A DNA stretch of 64,000 nucleotides. Origin: DATDAH01 sp963792205. GTDB lineage: Bacteria > Actinomycetota > Acidimicrobiia > Acidimicrobiales > DATDAH01. The stretch lies in NCBI GenBank assembly GCA_963792205.1, contig CAWBVI010000002.1:186001-250000 (forward strand), read 5' to 3'. Shown piece after piece: positions 1 through 11,001 of this stretch; position 1 is the stretch's first letter; every line of letters starts with the position of its first letter. Position numbers and translations under genes: made by a program. Under the pieces are notes generated by a model. That model was given only the letters and a program-made list of their open reading frames with translations, was not told the origin of the DNA and did not search any database.

Positions 1-159
1 CTCCTTGGCCAGGAGCTCGTAGGCCTCGGACACGAAGGTGCCGTCGCGGTCGTGCTCGGGGGCGTGGCCGGCGATGGCCTGGCCCAGCTCGTCGGCCCAG
101 GCGACGAGCTCCTGCTCACGCTCGGTGGCCGGCTTCGTTTCGGTCATGGTGCTGCTCAT
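1..159 (-). CDS. acyl-CoA dehydrogenase-like protein, N-terminal fragment (cut by window edge)
   Basis: The reverse strand holds an open frame that starts at ATG 159 (or ATG 147) and runs off the left edge, giving about 50 residues. The segment around HAPEHDRDGTFVSEAYELL resembles the first helices of acyl-CoA dehydrogenases, where a similar HDRDGxF stretch precedes the flavin domain; such enzymes oxidise fatty acyl-CoA thioesters using FAD. Only the N-terminus is visible, so no catalytic residue can be checked. It is divergent from the HxlR regulator at 231, with about 70 bases between the starts that must hold both promoters, so HxlR control of this gene is possible but is inference. Confidence 0.5.
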   Translation of the reverse strand, partial: MSSTMTETKPATEREQELVAWADELGQAIAGHAPEHDRDGTFVSEAYELLAKE

Positions 160-230
160 GGGCCGACCGTACGAAGGACCGGCCGGCGTCTCTAGTGCTG
201 GATCTGTACCTGTGGGAGGATGACCGCCCT

Positions 231-923
231 ATGAGCCGTGACTACGGCCAGTACTGCCCGGTCACGCTGGGCAGTGAGGTGGTCGCCGACCGCTGGACGC
301 CGATGATCCTGCGGGAGATGATCCTCGGCAGCACCCGCTTCAACGACATCGAGCGGGGCCTGCCCGGCATCTCCCGCACCCTGCTGGCGCAGCGCCTGCG
401 CCACCTGGAGCGCAAGGGCGTGGTCGAGACCCGCCCCGCCCGGGCCGGCCGGGGCCACGAGTACCACCTGACCGCCGCCGGCCAGGAGCTGGAGCCGGTC
501 ATCATCGGCCTGGGGGAGTGGGCCGCCCGCTGGCTCTTCACCGAGCCCGAGCCCGCCGAGGTCGACCCCATCGCCCTGACCTGGTGGATGCACCGGAGGG
601 TGGACGAGACGGCCCTGCCCGACGAGCGGGTGGTGGTCGAGTTCCAGTACACGGGCGAGGACCCCACCGTGCTCTGGCTGGTGCTCGACCGGGGCGAGCC
701 GTCGGTCTGCAACCAGCACCCCGGCTTCGACACCGACCTGGTGCTGACTGCCGCCCCGGTCGACCTCATGCGGGTGTTCTCCGGCATCGAGACCCTCGAC
801 CACGCCCGCCGCGGCGACCGCGTCACCCTGGAGGGCCCACCGAAGCTGGTGCGCCGCTTCGGCTCCTGGTTCCTCTGGAGCCCCTTCGCCCCGATCGTGC
901 GCGAGGTGTCCGCCGCCCGCTGA
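231..923 (+). CDS. HxlR-family winged-helix transcriptional regulator
   Basis: This is a DNA-binding regulator of the HxlR type. The N-terminal 110 residues carry the family pattern: CPVTLGSEVVADRWTPMIL, then a recognition region with ISRTLLAQRLRHLERKGVV and a wing. The C-terminal half (about residues 115-230) is an extra domain with an SCP2/sterol-carrier-like look (FQYTGEDPTVLWLVLDRG), seen in longer HxlR proteins, and may bind a hydrophobic ligand. The frame is open from 195, but the GGGAGG at about 213-218 fits a start at ATG 231, which also gives the usual HxlR N-terminus. It is divergent from the acyl-CoA dehydrogenase-like gene at the left edge, a likely target. Confidence 0.85.
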   Translation: MSRDYGQYCPVTLGSEVVADRWTPMILREMILGSTRFNDIERGLPGISRTLLAQRLRHLERKGVVETRPARAGRGHEYHLTAAGQELEPVIIGLGEWAARWLFTEPEPAEVDPIALTWWMHRRVDETALPDERVVVEFQYTGEDPTVLWLVLDRGEPSVCNQHPGFDTDLVLTAAPVDLMRVFSGIETLDHARRGDRVTLEGPPKLVRRFGSWFLWSPFAPIVREVSAAR

Positions 924-949
924 GGGCATGACTCGACGGAGGGGGCCTG

Positions 950-3900
950 ATGCGCCAGCTCGTGGGTTCGTGGTGGACGGGTTGGTGGACCGGGGTCCGG
1001 CGGTTCGGCGCCCTCGGCCTGATCATCCCGCTGCTCCTGGTGACCACGGTGATGGGCCGCCTCGACGCCGTCCTGGCCGACATGCACTTGGCGGGCGGGA
1101 GCGCGGGCGGGGTCACTTCGATCGCCAGCCCCCTGACCTCGGCCCGGGCGGCCGAGGAGATCCGGGCGGCATGGGCCGACTGGGACCTCGAGCGCCGCGC
1201 CCAGGAACAGCAGCAGACCCTGGGTGACGAGGACGCCAGCGGCGGTCCGAGGCCCCAGGGCGGCGCCGACGCTCGGGTCGCCGGGGCGGCCCAGCCGGTA
1301 CCGCCCGGGACGATCGCCACGTGGTGGCTGCTTCTCGACTCGTTCTTCCTGGCACCGCTGCTCGGGTTGGTGCTGATCCTGCTGAACCGCTCGCGCTGCC
1401 GGGCGCTCGGCGGCACGGACACCGACGACGAGGCGCCCGATTCGGACGTGCGCCGGGCCGTCCGGGCCGTGCTCGACGTCTCCGTCGGGCTGGTCGGCCT
1501 CTACGTCATCTTCGACCTCCTCGAGAACCTGGTCACCTTCGCTTCGGTCACCGGTGACCTGATGGCGGGGGTGGACCTCATCTGGTTGGTGCGCCCGCTG
1601 TCCGCGCTCAAGCTGGTGTTCTTCGCCCTCGCCCTGCTGCCCATCCTGGTGTCGTTCGTCTGGGCGTCGGCCGACCCGCTGCGCCGGGTGTGGCGCACCC
1701 TTGTCGTCGTTCGGGCCCAGGCAGTGGGCGCCATCCTCGTCTTCGTCTTCCTGGTGATGGTGGGCAGCGACGTCGGGAACCAGCTGGCCGACGTGGCCCG
1801 GGCCCTGGGCGACCGGCCGGTCGAGGCGGTCACGGCTGTGGTCCTGTTCGCCGGGCTCAGCCTCTTCGTCTGGGTCTCCGGCACCCGGCTCCTCGTGGCC
1901 CACGTCGAGAGTGGTCCCGTGTTGCGCTCGTCGGGCGACGCCCCCCTGGCCCTGAAGATCGAGGCCGCAGGCCCGGCCCCGGAGACCGACGCCGACTCGG
2001 GGGTGCTCGCCCGCATCCGGGCCGTCCTCGCCCGCTACCGGCTGCCGCTCATCGTGACCGTGGCGTTCCTCGTGCTGGCCCTGCTGCTGACCAACGTCGT
2101 GTGGGCAGTGGCCGTGCTGCCCCTCGCTCTCGTGGTCGTCCACGCCCTGCTGTCCGGCGCGGTCACCGAGGTCTGGTCGCTGCCCGGTCGGCGACCGCCG
2201 CTGGAGGACCCGAGCTGGTCGCTGCTGGGCCTGCTCGCCTTCCTACCGGTGTTCGCCCTGGCTCTGCTCTGGATCCGGGCCGAGACCGGCGTGGCGGAAT
2301 GGCTCGGCGTGACGGGGCTGGTCGCCCTCCTGACGATCCTCGCCCTCGGCGTGGTCTGGGGCCTGCTCGGCCACTTGGTCGACCAGCGGGTCACCGGCGC
2401 GGTCGCGGGCCCGCAATGGGCGTCGTGGCGGCTCGGGACGGTCACGCTGCTGGTGGCCGTGACGGCGCTGCTCACCCTGTGGGCTGTCCTCAAGCCCCTT
2501 GCGGCCGGCCACGCGCTCGGGGCCCTGGCCTACGTGGGCGTGCTCGTCCTCTTGATCACGATCGGCCTGACGACGGCCGTCGTGCTCCTCGACCACCGGC
2601 CCCCGCGGGGTGCGTTCGCCGCCCTGCGCCTGCGGCACTTCCCGGTGCTGACCGTCACCCTGCTGCTCCTCGTGCTGGCGGCGACGGTCAACACGGTGCC
2701 GAGCTTCCACCGGGCCCGGCTGCTCGACGAGGACACGGCCACCCGCTCCGGCGTGCCCCGGATACCGGAGCGGCTCGACGCCGCGTTCCGGAACTGGCTG
2801 GCGGAGTCCGAGGGCGACTCGGCCGGCTACGAGCCGCTGTTCATCGTGGCCGCGTCGGGGGGCGCGTCCCGGTCGGCCTACTGGACCATGATCAGCCTCG
2901 AGTGCCTCTTCGGGGGCGAGGTCGAGCAGCCCAACGCCGGGGGCGAGGGCGACGTCCTGCTGCCGGCCTGCTCCGGGCCGGCCACGGGCGGGTTCAGCCA
3001 GGTCATGCTGGCCTCGGGGATCTCGGGCGGCAGCGTCGGCCTCACCATGTTCGCCACCGACCGCTGGGACCGCGGCGATCCCGTGGCCGGCGAGCCGGAC
3101 TTCGACGAGGAAGCGCCGTTCCGGGGCCCCTCGCTGGCCCCGGCAGCAGCGGGCCTGGCCACGACCGACCTGCTGAACAGCTTCACCCAGGTCACCGAGG
3201 TCGACCTGCCCTTCACCGACCTGCTGCACCTCGACGACCGGGCGGCGGTGCTCGAGCAGGAGTGGCAGGACCACCTGCCCGAGATGGAGGACGGCTTCTT
3301 CGCCACCCAGCTCGACGGCGAGCACGGTCACTTCCCCCGCCTGATGCTCAACAGCGCCTCGGTCGAGGACGGCTGCATCTTCAACACCTCGGTGCTCGAC
3401 CTGTCCGCGGGCGATGTCGTCGACCCCGACGAGCAGGCCGGCTTCCTGGCCCAGTGCCGGTCGCTGGCCCGCTTCGAGCAGGCCACCCGGGAGCTCGAGG
3501 TCGACGACCGCCGCATGGCCCCGTTGCCGGGGGCCCGGGACCTGGCCGACTACCTCTGCCAGGAGGAGGACCTGCGCCTGTCGACGGCGGCGCTGCTGTC
3601 GGCCCGCTTCCCGTACGTGTCGCCCACCGGGGCGCTGCAGCGGTGCGGCGGCGCCGAGGACCCGCCCTTCACCTTCCTCGTCGACGGCGGGTACGTGGAC
3701 TCCTCCGCGGCCAGCCAGACCGCGGCGGTGCTCGACGAGCTCGTGGACCTGGTGCAGGCCGAGAACCTGCGCCGACGGGACAGCGGCGACCCGTGCATCC
3801 AGCCCGTCGTGCTCCAGCTCGACAACGGCTACGAGGACGAGGCGGGCGACGCCGGCTCCGGTCGGCCCATGGAGACGCTCGCCCCACCGTCGGGCCGGGC

Positions 3901-4465
3901 GACGGTGAACAGTGGCCGGGCCCAGGCCGGGCGGCAGATGCTGGCCGAGCACGCCACCACGCTGCTACGGGGGGAGACGATCAACTGCGAGGCGGCCGAG
4001 CCCGACCTGCCCCGCTACATCCGGGTGTACCCCCGGTCGCACCCCGGCCTGCAGGCGCCGATGGGGTGGCAGCTCTCCGAGGAGGCCCGGGCCGACATGC
4101 GGGCCCAGCTCGGCGGCAGCGGAAACCAGTGCTCCCTGCTGGCGGCCCGGGCCTGGCTCGACGGCGGCCTGGCCGAGATGTCCACCGTGCGGGCCCTGAG
4201 CTGCGTCCAGGGCCTGGTGCAGGAGGAGCCGGACGACGTGGGGGCGCCCGGCGCCGAGCTGCGCTTCTGCGTCGACGCCGAGACGCCCGCGGGCGACTGC
4301 AGCCGCACGGTGACCGACCCCTACGGGGCGTTCTCCGCGCTGGTCGAGGCGGGCGAGGACCAGGTCCGAATCGACCTCGACGGTGACGGCACCGTCGACC
4401 ACACCCAGGACCTGGTCTGCGAAGAGGCGGCGGTGTGCTCCCGCCGCATCCGGGTCAGTGCATGA
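950..4465 (+). CDS. large membrane protein with C-terminal patatin-like phospholipase domain
   Basis: This 1171-residue protein has an N-terminal half with roughly ten hydrophobic spans between residues 15 and 590 and a soluble C-terminal half with patatin-type lipase signals. The nucleophile elbow GISGGSVG (GxSxG, near residue 690) is preceded by a glycine-rich ASGGASRSAYW segment near residue 630 that could form the oxyanion hole, and a DGGYVDSSA segment near 912 supplies the DG(G/A) dyad aspartate. Patatins hydrolyse acyl ester bonds of lipids; a membrane-fused version probably acts on lipids at the cytoplasmic face. GGAGGGGG lies just before ATG 950. Its stop overlaps the end of the convergent gene at 4455 by 11 bases. 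The identification of the lipase core is good; the substrate is unknown. Confidence 0.78.
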   Translation: MRQLVGSWWTGWWTGVRRFGALGLIIPLLLVTTVMGRLDAVLADMHLAGGSAGGVTSIASPLTSARAAEEIRAAWADWDLERRAQEQQQTLGDEDASGGPRPQGGADARVAGAAQPVPPGTIATWWLLLDSFFLAPLLGLVLILLNRSRCRALGGTDTDDEAPDSDVRRAVRAVLDVSVGLVGLYVIFDLLENLVTFASVTGDLMAGVDLIWLVRPLSALKLVFFALALLPILVSFVWASADPLRRVWRTLVVVRAQAVGAILVFVFLVMVGSDVGNQLADVARALGDRPVEAVTAVVLFAGLSLFVWVSGTRLLVAHVESGPVLRSSGDAPLALKIEAAGPAPETDADSGVLARIRAVLARYRLPLIVTVAFLVLALLLTNVVWAVAVLPLALVVVHALLSGAVTEVWSLPGRRPPLEDPSWSLLGLLAFLPVFALALLWIRAETGVAEWLGVTGLVALLTILALGVVWGLLGHLVDQRVTGAVAGPQWASWRLGTVTLLVAVTALLTLWAVLKPLAAGHALGALAYVGVLVLLITIGLTTAVVLLDHRPPRGAFAALRLRHFPVLTVTLLLLVLAATVNTVPSFHRARLLDEDTATRSGVPRIPERLDAAFRNWLAESEGDSAGYEPLFIVAASGGASRSAYWTMISLECLFGGEVEQPNAGGEGDVLLPACSGPATGGFSQVMLASGISGGSVGLTMFATDRWDRGDPVAGEPDFDEEAPFRGPSLAPAAAGLATTDLLNSFTQVTEVDLPFTDLLHLDDRAAVLEQEWQDHLPEMEDGFFATQLDGEHGHFPRLMLNSASVEDGCIFNTSVLDLSAGDVVDPDEQAGFLAQCRSLARFEQATRELEVDDRRMAPLPGARDLADYLCQEEDLRLSTAALLSARFPYVSPTGALQRCGGAEDPPFTFLVDGGYVDSSAASQTAAVLDELVDLVQAENLRRRDSGDPCIQPVVLQLDNGYEDEAGDAGSGRPMETLAPPSGRATVNSGRAQAGRQMLAEHATTLLRGETINCEAAEPDLPRYIRVYPRSHPGLQAPMGWQLSEEARADMRAQLGGSGNQCSLLAARAWLDGGLAEMSTVRALSCVQGLVQEEPDDVGAPGAELRFCVDAETPAGDCSRTVTDPYGAFSALVEAGEDQVRIDLDGDGTVDHTQDLVCEEAAVCSRRIRVSA

Positions 4466-5052
4466 CGGGATCGGTGAGATCGAGCCACTCGTCCACCACG
4501 AACGTCTCCTGGAAGGTGCCGAAGGCCTCGGCGATGTCCGCGGGCATCTCGCCCTTCTCCCCGGCCCGGGCCTCGGCCTCGCTGGTGAAGTAGGACACGT
4601 CGGTGAAGCGCCCACCCTCGTGCCAGACCCGGAAGCCGCCGAGGATGTCGGGCCGGGCCGCCTGCACTTTGCGGGTTCCACTCCGCCTCGAAGGCGGCCG
4701 CCGCGGCCCGGTCCTTGACCGTGCCCCGCATGACCTGCACGAACCCGGCGTCGTCGGAGCCCCCGCCCATGACGTCCTCGACGTCCTCGCTCTCCTCGAA
4801 GGTGGGCTCCCCCTCGAAGAGCGGCGCCGTCGCCTCCCACCAGGCCGTCTGCTCGGGCCGGTTGTTGTTGGCCTCCGCCACCGCCCGGTCGGCGAAGCGG
4901 GCCACGACGATGAACTGGTTGTCGGCGGTGACCCCGCTGGTGGCGCCGACGAAGCCCTCGGCCACGGGCTTCACCTCCGACGCCCACGCCTCGCCCCGCG
5001 CCTTCATGGCGTCGGCGTCGCTGACCTTCCCGGTGATGACCTGCACGTACAT
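4455..5052 (-). CDS. two-domain antibiotic biosynthesis monooxygenase-like protein, frameshifted in this assembly
   Basis: The gene starts at ATG 5052 behind AAGGAG and encodes two tandem ferredoxin-like (ABM, dimeric alpha-beta barrel) domains: MYVQVITGKV for the first and GFVQVMRGTV for the second. Reading breaks near 4676, where one base must be skipped to pass from FEAEWNP into KVQAARPDILGGFRVW and on to the stop at 4455. Removing one base gives 199 codons, so the protein would be 198 residues. ABM proteins are small heme-free oxygenases or stress-related proteins; no substrate can be named. The intact conservation on both sides of the break argues for a sequence error. The 3' end overlaps the patatin gene. 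Confidence 0.7.
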
Positions 5053-5231
5053 GGCGGCTCCTTGATCGGGGGTGCGCACTGCACCGTCGCTCCGAGAACC
5101 GTCCCCGTCAAGGCCCAGGCGTTACCGCGGCGGTCGCGTGGCCCGCCCCGACGTGTCACAATCCCTCTCCGTCGCTTGCGACCGGTCCGGGACCGTCCGG
5201 ATCGACGGGAGCCCGGGGGGAGTCTCTGCCG
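5053..5231. promoter_or_regulatory. divergent promoter region before the cox operon
   Basis: About 180 bases separate the divergent ABM-like gene and the first gene of the CO dehydrogenase operon. The region must carry the start signals of the cox operon. It contains a short perfect inverted repeat, CGGTCC at 5183-5188 and GGACCG at 5190-5195, about 40 bases before the first start codon, which could be an operator. No confident -35/-10 pair was recognised. Confidence 0.35.
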
Positions 5232-5504
5232 ATGGGCGTGGAGTCCAGTGGTCACAGTCGGGGCAACCCCCGCCTCTACGAGGTCGTGGAGGGGACGCCC
5301 AAGACCGGCAAGAGCCCGACGGTGTGGGCCTGGCCCGAGCTGATGGACTACCTCAAGGTCGCCGGCCAACCCGTCCAGGGCCCCTGGCCGCCGCACCAGG
5401 AGCCCCGCCCCGACCCCTCGGAGGACACCCTCCCGGTCGCCGTGCGCGACCCGCAGTCGTCCCGACCCGAGCCGGGGGCGCCGCCGACCCCTGACGGGCC
5501 GTAG
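5232..5504 (+). CDS. 90-aa hypothetical protein, first gene of the cox operon
   Basis: I do not recognise a family. The ORF starts at ATG 5232 behind a GGGGGGAG stretch and uses G/C-ending codons like its neighbours, so it is likely translated. Residues 10-50 (RLYEVVEGTPKTGKSPTVW, then WPELMDYLKVAG) look folded; the last 40 residues are rich in proline and acidic residues and are probably disordered. There is no signal peptide or membrane span. It ends only 12 bases before coxM and lies in the same reading frame as coxM, separated by a single TAG. Its position suggests a role linked to CO dehydrogenase expression or assembly, but that is inference. Confidence 0.6.
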   Translation: MGVESSGHSRGNPRLYEVVEGTPKTGKSPTVWAWPELMDYLKVAGQPVQGPWPPHQEPRPDPSEDTLPVAVRDPQSSRPEPGAPPTPDGP

Positions 5505-5516
5505 GCCAGGGCCGCC

Positions 5517-6392
5517 GTGTACCCGTCCCGCTTCGCCTACGAGGCCCCGACCGACATCGACGAGGCCATCGGCCTGCTCGCCGACGGCCAGGGGGAGGCC
5601 AAGGTGCTGGCCGGCGGCCAGAGCCTCGTGCCCATGTTGAAGCTGCGCTTCGCCTCGCCCGACCTCCTCGTCGACATCAACGGCCTCCCCGGCCTCGACC
5701 ACCTGAGCGTCGAGGACGACGGTTCGATCCGCATCGGCGCCCTCTGTCGGCACGCCGACCTCGAGCGCTCCGAGCTCCTCGCCGCCAAGCAGCCGACCAT
5801 GGCCGCGGTGGCGCCGCTGGTGGCCGACCCGCTGGTGCGCACCCGGGGCACCCTCGTCGGGTCGCTGTGCCACGCCGACCCGCAGGGGGACTGGGCGTCG
5901 GTCGTCACCGCCCTCGACGGCCACGTGGTGGCCCAGGGCGCCCACAGTCGGCGCACGATCTCCATCAAGGACTTCGTGAGCGGTCCCTTCCAGACCACGC
6001 TCCGCCCCGACGAGATCGCGGTCGAGGCGGTCATCCCGGCTCCGGTGGGCACGCCCGCCGGCGGTTACCTGAAGCTCGAGCGCCGGGTCGGCGACTTCGC
6101 CACCGCCGGCGTGGCCGTCGCCCTGGAGACCACGGGGACGAACGTCACCAAGGCGGGCATCGCCCTGACCGGTGTCGGCGGCTCCACCATCGACGCCTCG
6201 GCGGCCGCCGACTCGCTGACGGGTGGGCCCCTGACCTCCGACGGCATCGAGCGGGCCGCCGACCTGGCCGCCGAGGCCGCCCGGCCGTTCAGCGACCACC
6301 GGGGCAGCGCCGAGTACAAGCGCCACATCGTGCACACCTTCGTGGTCCGACTGCTCCGGCGCATCGCCGAGACCGAAGAGAAGGCGGCCTGA
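5517..6392 (+). CDS. coxM: carbon monoxide dehydrogenase medium (FAD-binding) subunit CoxM
   Basis: CoxM carries FAD and passes electrons from the iron-sulfur subunit to the quinone pool in aerobic CO dehydrogenase. The 291-residue length is normal. FAD-binding motifs are visible: AGGQSLVPMLKLR at residues 32-44 and RTRGTLVGSLCHADP at 108-122. The gene starts with GTG 5517; an in-frame TAG at 5502 excludes any upstream start. It is the first gene of the core M-S-L order typical of form I enzymes, and coxS starts one base after its stop. Confidence 0.93.
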   Translation: MYPSRFAYEAPTDIDEAIGLLADGQGEAKVLAGGQSLVPMLKLRFASPDLLVDINGLPGLDHLSVEDDGSIRIGALCRHADLERSELLAAKQPTMAAVAPLVADPLVRTRGTLVGSLCHADPQGDWASVVTALDGHVVAQGAHSRRTISIKDFVSGPFQTTLRPDEIAVEAVIPAPVGTPAGGYLKLERRVGDFATAGVAVALETTGTNVTKAGIALTGVGGSTIDASAAADSLTGGPLTSDGIERAADLAAEAARPFSDHRGSAEYKRHIVHTFVVRLLRRIAETEEKAA

Positions 6393-6393
6393 G

Positions 6394-6941
6394 ATGAGCA
6401 GCCTGTTCACCGAGATCAGCCCGGAGCCCGAACAGGGGGTGGCGACCCGCCGGGTCAGCATCACCGTCAACGGCGAGCCGCGGGCGGCCGAGATCGAGCC
6501 CCGCCTGCTGCTGGCCCACCTCCTGCGCCAAGGCCTCGGCCTCACCGGCACGCACACCGGCTGCGACACGTCCAACTGCGGCGCCTGCACGGTCCTCTAC
6601 GACGGCGTCCCGCTGAAGAGCTGCACGATGCTCGCCGTCCAGGCCGACGGCCACGAGGTCACCACCATCGAGGGCCTGGCCACGGCCAGTGAGCTGAGCC
6701 CCGTGCAGGAGGGCTTCAAGCAGGAGCACGGCCTCCAGTGCGGCTTCTGCACGCCGGGGATGATGATCTCGGCGACCGCACTGCTGGCCGAGAACCCCGA
6801 CCCGACCGAGGACGAGGTGCGCTGGGCCCTGTCGGGGAACCTCTGTCGCTGCACGGGCTACCAGAACATCGTGAAGGCCGTCCTCTGGGCGGCGGCCAAG
6901 CAGCGCGGCGAGGCCGTGGAGACCGATGACGGGAGCCGGCC

Positions 6942-6945
<4 letters not shown>
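6394..6945 (+). CDS. coxS: carbon monoxide dehydrogenase small (2Fe-2S) subunit CoxS
   Basis: CoxS holds two [2Fe-2S] clusters that carry electrons from the Mo-Cu site in CoxL to FAD in CoxM. All eight cluster cysteines are present: C57, C62, C65 and C77 in the plant-ferredoxin fold (GCDTSNCGAC) and C116, C119, C151 and C153 in the helical domain (CGFC and CRC). The protein is 183 residues, with an N-terminal extension of about 20 residues relative to short family members. Its last codons overlap the coxL start in an ATGA arrangement, so translation is probably coupled. Confidence 0.95.
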
Positions 6946-9326
<2,381 letters not shown>

Positions 9327-9336
9327 GGGCGGCCCG

Positions 9337-9921
9337 ATGCTGATCGCCAACACCTTCGAGGTCGACCAGCCGGTCGACGAGGTCTGGGCCTTCTTCGCCG
9401 ACATCCCGCAGGTGGCCGCCTGCCTGCCCGGGGCCGAGCTGACCGACGAGGTCGGGCCCGACGCCTACAAGGGCAGGGTGGCGATCCGCATGGGGCCGGT
9501 GAAGCTCCAGTTCACGGGGACGGCGACGATCAAGGAGCGCGACGAGGACGCCAAGCGGCTCGTCGTCGACGCCGCCGGCGCCGACGAGAAGGGCCGGGGC
9601 CAGGCCGCCATGCTCCTGACCGCGGCGCTCTCCCCGGCGGGCGGCGGGACCAAGGTCGAGGTGACCCAGGACCTCCAGCTCTCCGGCGCCGCGGCCCAGT
9701 ACGGGCGGGGCATGGTCACCGACGTCACCGCGGTGCTGATGCGGGACTTCTCCCGGAACCTGCAGGACCGGATGACGAGGCTCCAGCAGGGCCACGCCGC
9801 CCACGAGATCGCCTCCGCCGCCCCGGCCGGCGGCTTCTCGGTCGGGCTGGCGGCCCTGCGCCTGGCCCTGGCCCGGGTGTTCCGGCGCTTCTTCCTGCCC
9901 TACCGACCGAGCCCGAGCTGA
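9337..9921 (+). CDS. coxG: CoxG, SRPBCC-fold membrane recruitment protein of CO dehydrogenase
   Basis: Residues 1-150 form an SRPBCC/START-like domain (start NTFEVDQPVDEVWAFFADI, later LPGAEL) as in CoxG proteins, which in characterised systems help tether CO dehydrogenase to the membrane and link it to quinone. The C-terminus from about residue 160 (hydrophobic SVGLAALRLALARVF followed by basic residues) looks like an amphipathic or membrane-touching tail. It follows coxL by ten bases in the same operon and precedes the five small membrane protein genes. Confidence 0.85.
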   Translation: MLIANTFEVDQPVDEVWAFFADIPQVAACLPGAELTDEVGPDAYKGRVAIRMGPVKLQFTGTATIKERDEDAKRLVVDAAGADEKGRGQAAMLLTAALSPAGGGTKVEVTQDLQLSGAAAQYGRGMVTDVTAVLMRDFSRNLQDRMTRLQQGHAAHEIASAAPAGGFSVGLAALRLALARVFRRFFLPYRPSPS

Positions 9922-9933
9922 GGAGGACGACCC

Positions 9934-10200
9934 GTGTGGCTGTGGTGGATCGGCAACGTCGTGCTGCTGTTGGTGATCGTCCCCGTGCTGGTGGCCCTGC
10001 TCAACCGGGTGCTGGCCGCCCTCGAGCGCATCCGGGGGGCGTCGGACGAGATCCTGACCGGCGGCGTGGCCCTCGTGGGTGAGCTGGACGCCGTCCCCGA
10101 CCTCCTGGCCACGACCGGCGGCACCATCCACGACGTCTCGGTGGGCGCGGTGCGCTACGCCGGCTCCGTCGCCAAGCTCCTGCCCCCGAAGGAGGACTGA
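9934..10200 (+). CDS. small single-span membrane protein 1 of the post-coxG cassette (88 aa)
   Basis: The gene starts with GTG 9934 after a strong AGGAGG at 9921-9926. Residues 5-25 (GNVVLLLVIVPVLVALL) form one membrane span; the rest is predicted helical (LERIRGASDEILTGGVALV) with a short polar tail. No family is recognised. It is the first of five consecutive small genes of the same design (N-terminal span, then a helix-rich segment of 50-80 residues), and its TGA overlaps the ATG of the next gene. A role at the membrane with CO dehydrogenase is suggested by position only. Confidence 0.7.
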   Translation: MWLWWIGNVVLLLVIVPVLVALLNRVLAALERIRGASDEILTGGVALVGELDAVPDLLATTGGTIHDVSVGAVRYAGSVAKLLPPKED

Positions 10201-10427
10201 TGCCCGCCGTCGCCATCGTCACCCTGGTCCTGGCCACGCTCATCATCGCCGCCGCCGCCCTCGGCCTGGTCCGGGTGATCCTGCACCTGACGGCGGTGGC
10301 CAAGACCCTCGACGGGGTGGTCGGCGGCGTCCAGGCCGTCGCCGACAAGACCGCCACCGTTCCCGCGTCCGTCGCCGCGGTGAACGCCGACCTCGCGCCG
10401 GTGCGCGACTTCTGCGAATCGATCTGA
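10200..10427 (+). CDS. small single-span membrane protein 2 of the post-coxG cassette (75 aa)
   Basis: ATG 10200 shares a base with the previous stop and is preceded by AAGGAGG inside that gene. Residues 3-29 are hydrophobic (VTLVLATLIIAAAALGLV); the remainder contains a repeated small-residue helical pattern (TLDGVVGGVQAVADKTATV) and ends with a cysteine four residues from the end. It has no recognised domain. Layout resembles the fifth gene of the cassette. Confidence 0.68.
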   Translation: MPAVAIVTLVLATLIIAAAALGLVRVILHLTAVAKTLDGVVGGVQAVADKTATVPASVAAVNADLAPVRDFCESI

Positions 10428-10440
10428 GGAGGTGACCGCC

Positions 10441-10714
10441 ATGCTCCCTGTGCTCGCCGCGACCAGTGACTCCACCGTCAGCTGGGACATCGGGTACACG
10501 ATCGGCGGTCATCGTCGTCCTCGTGGTCGTCGCCCTCGTCGTGCCGATCCTCGTGCTGGCCCACCGGATCGGGAACCAGGCCGGCGCCATCAACGAGGCG
10601 CTGACCGAGGCCGTCGACAACACCTCGGCCCTGGCCGAGCTCAGGACCACGAACGCCTCGGCCACGGCCATCGTGGCCGGGCTCGAGCGGGGCCGGACGA
10701 GGTTGGGAGGATGA
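10441..10714 (+). CDS. small single-span membrane protein 3 of the post-coxG cassette, frameshifted in this assembly
   Basis: ATG 10441 follows GAGGAGGTGACC. The first 21 residues (to WDIGYTI) are read in one frame; after about 10503 the frame must shift by one base to continue into AVIVVLVVVALVVPILVL, the membrane span, and then a soluble helix ending at 10714. The repaired protein is about 90 residues. The segment after the span (HRIGNQAGAINEALTEAVDN) aligns with the same region of the next gene (NRIDKRVVAVRDSLQAAAAN), so the two are paralogues. The break is probably a base-calling error in a GGCGCGG run. Confidence 0.62.
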
Positions 10715-11001
10715 CCTTGCTGGCACTGACCGAGACCCAGGAGGACCTGTGGTGGGGCGCGGTCATCGGGGGGTTCGTGGTCGTCCTGGCCGTGGCCGCC
10801 CTGCTGACCATCCTCGTGCTGCTCGTCAATCGCATCGACAAGCGGGTCGTGGCCGTCCGTGACTCGCTGCAGGCGGCGGCGGCCAACACGGCCGACACGG
10901 CGCTCATCGCCGAGACCGCCGCCGGCGTCGAGGCGGTCCTCTCCGAGGGCCTCAAGCACCACCTCTTCCTCGGCCGGGTCCGCCAGGCGGTGCGCTCGTG
11001 A
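10711..11001 (+). CDS. small single-span membrane protein 4 of the post-coxG cassette (96 aa)
   Basis: ATG 10711 follows GGGAGG and overlaps the end of the previous gene. A span covers about residues 15-40 (GAVIGGFVVVLAVAALL). The soluble part (VAVRDSLQAAAANTADTALI, then GVEAVLSEGLKHH) is a helix-rich segment related to the third gene. The stop overlaps the GTG of the fifth gene. No known domain is recognised. Confidence 0.7.
   Translation: MTLLALTETQEDLWWGAVIGGFVVVLAVAALLTILVLLVNRIDKRVVAVRDSLQAAAANTADTALIAETAAGVEAVLSEGLKHHLFLGRVRQAVRS

Noticed and set aside
2243..3952. Long reverse-strand ORF antisense to the patatin-like gene
   Set aside because: Low-complexity shadow; no ribosome binding site or family resemblance.
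4455..5052. Selenocysteine or programmed frameshift as reason for the breaks
   Set aside because: Breaks are not at TGA codons with a following SECIS-like stem and occur in unrelated families; an error bias explains them better.
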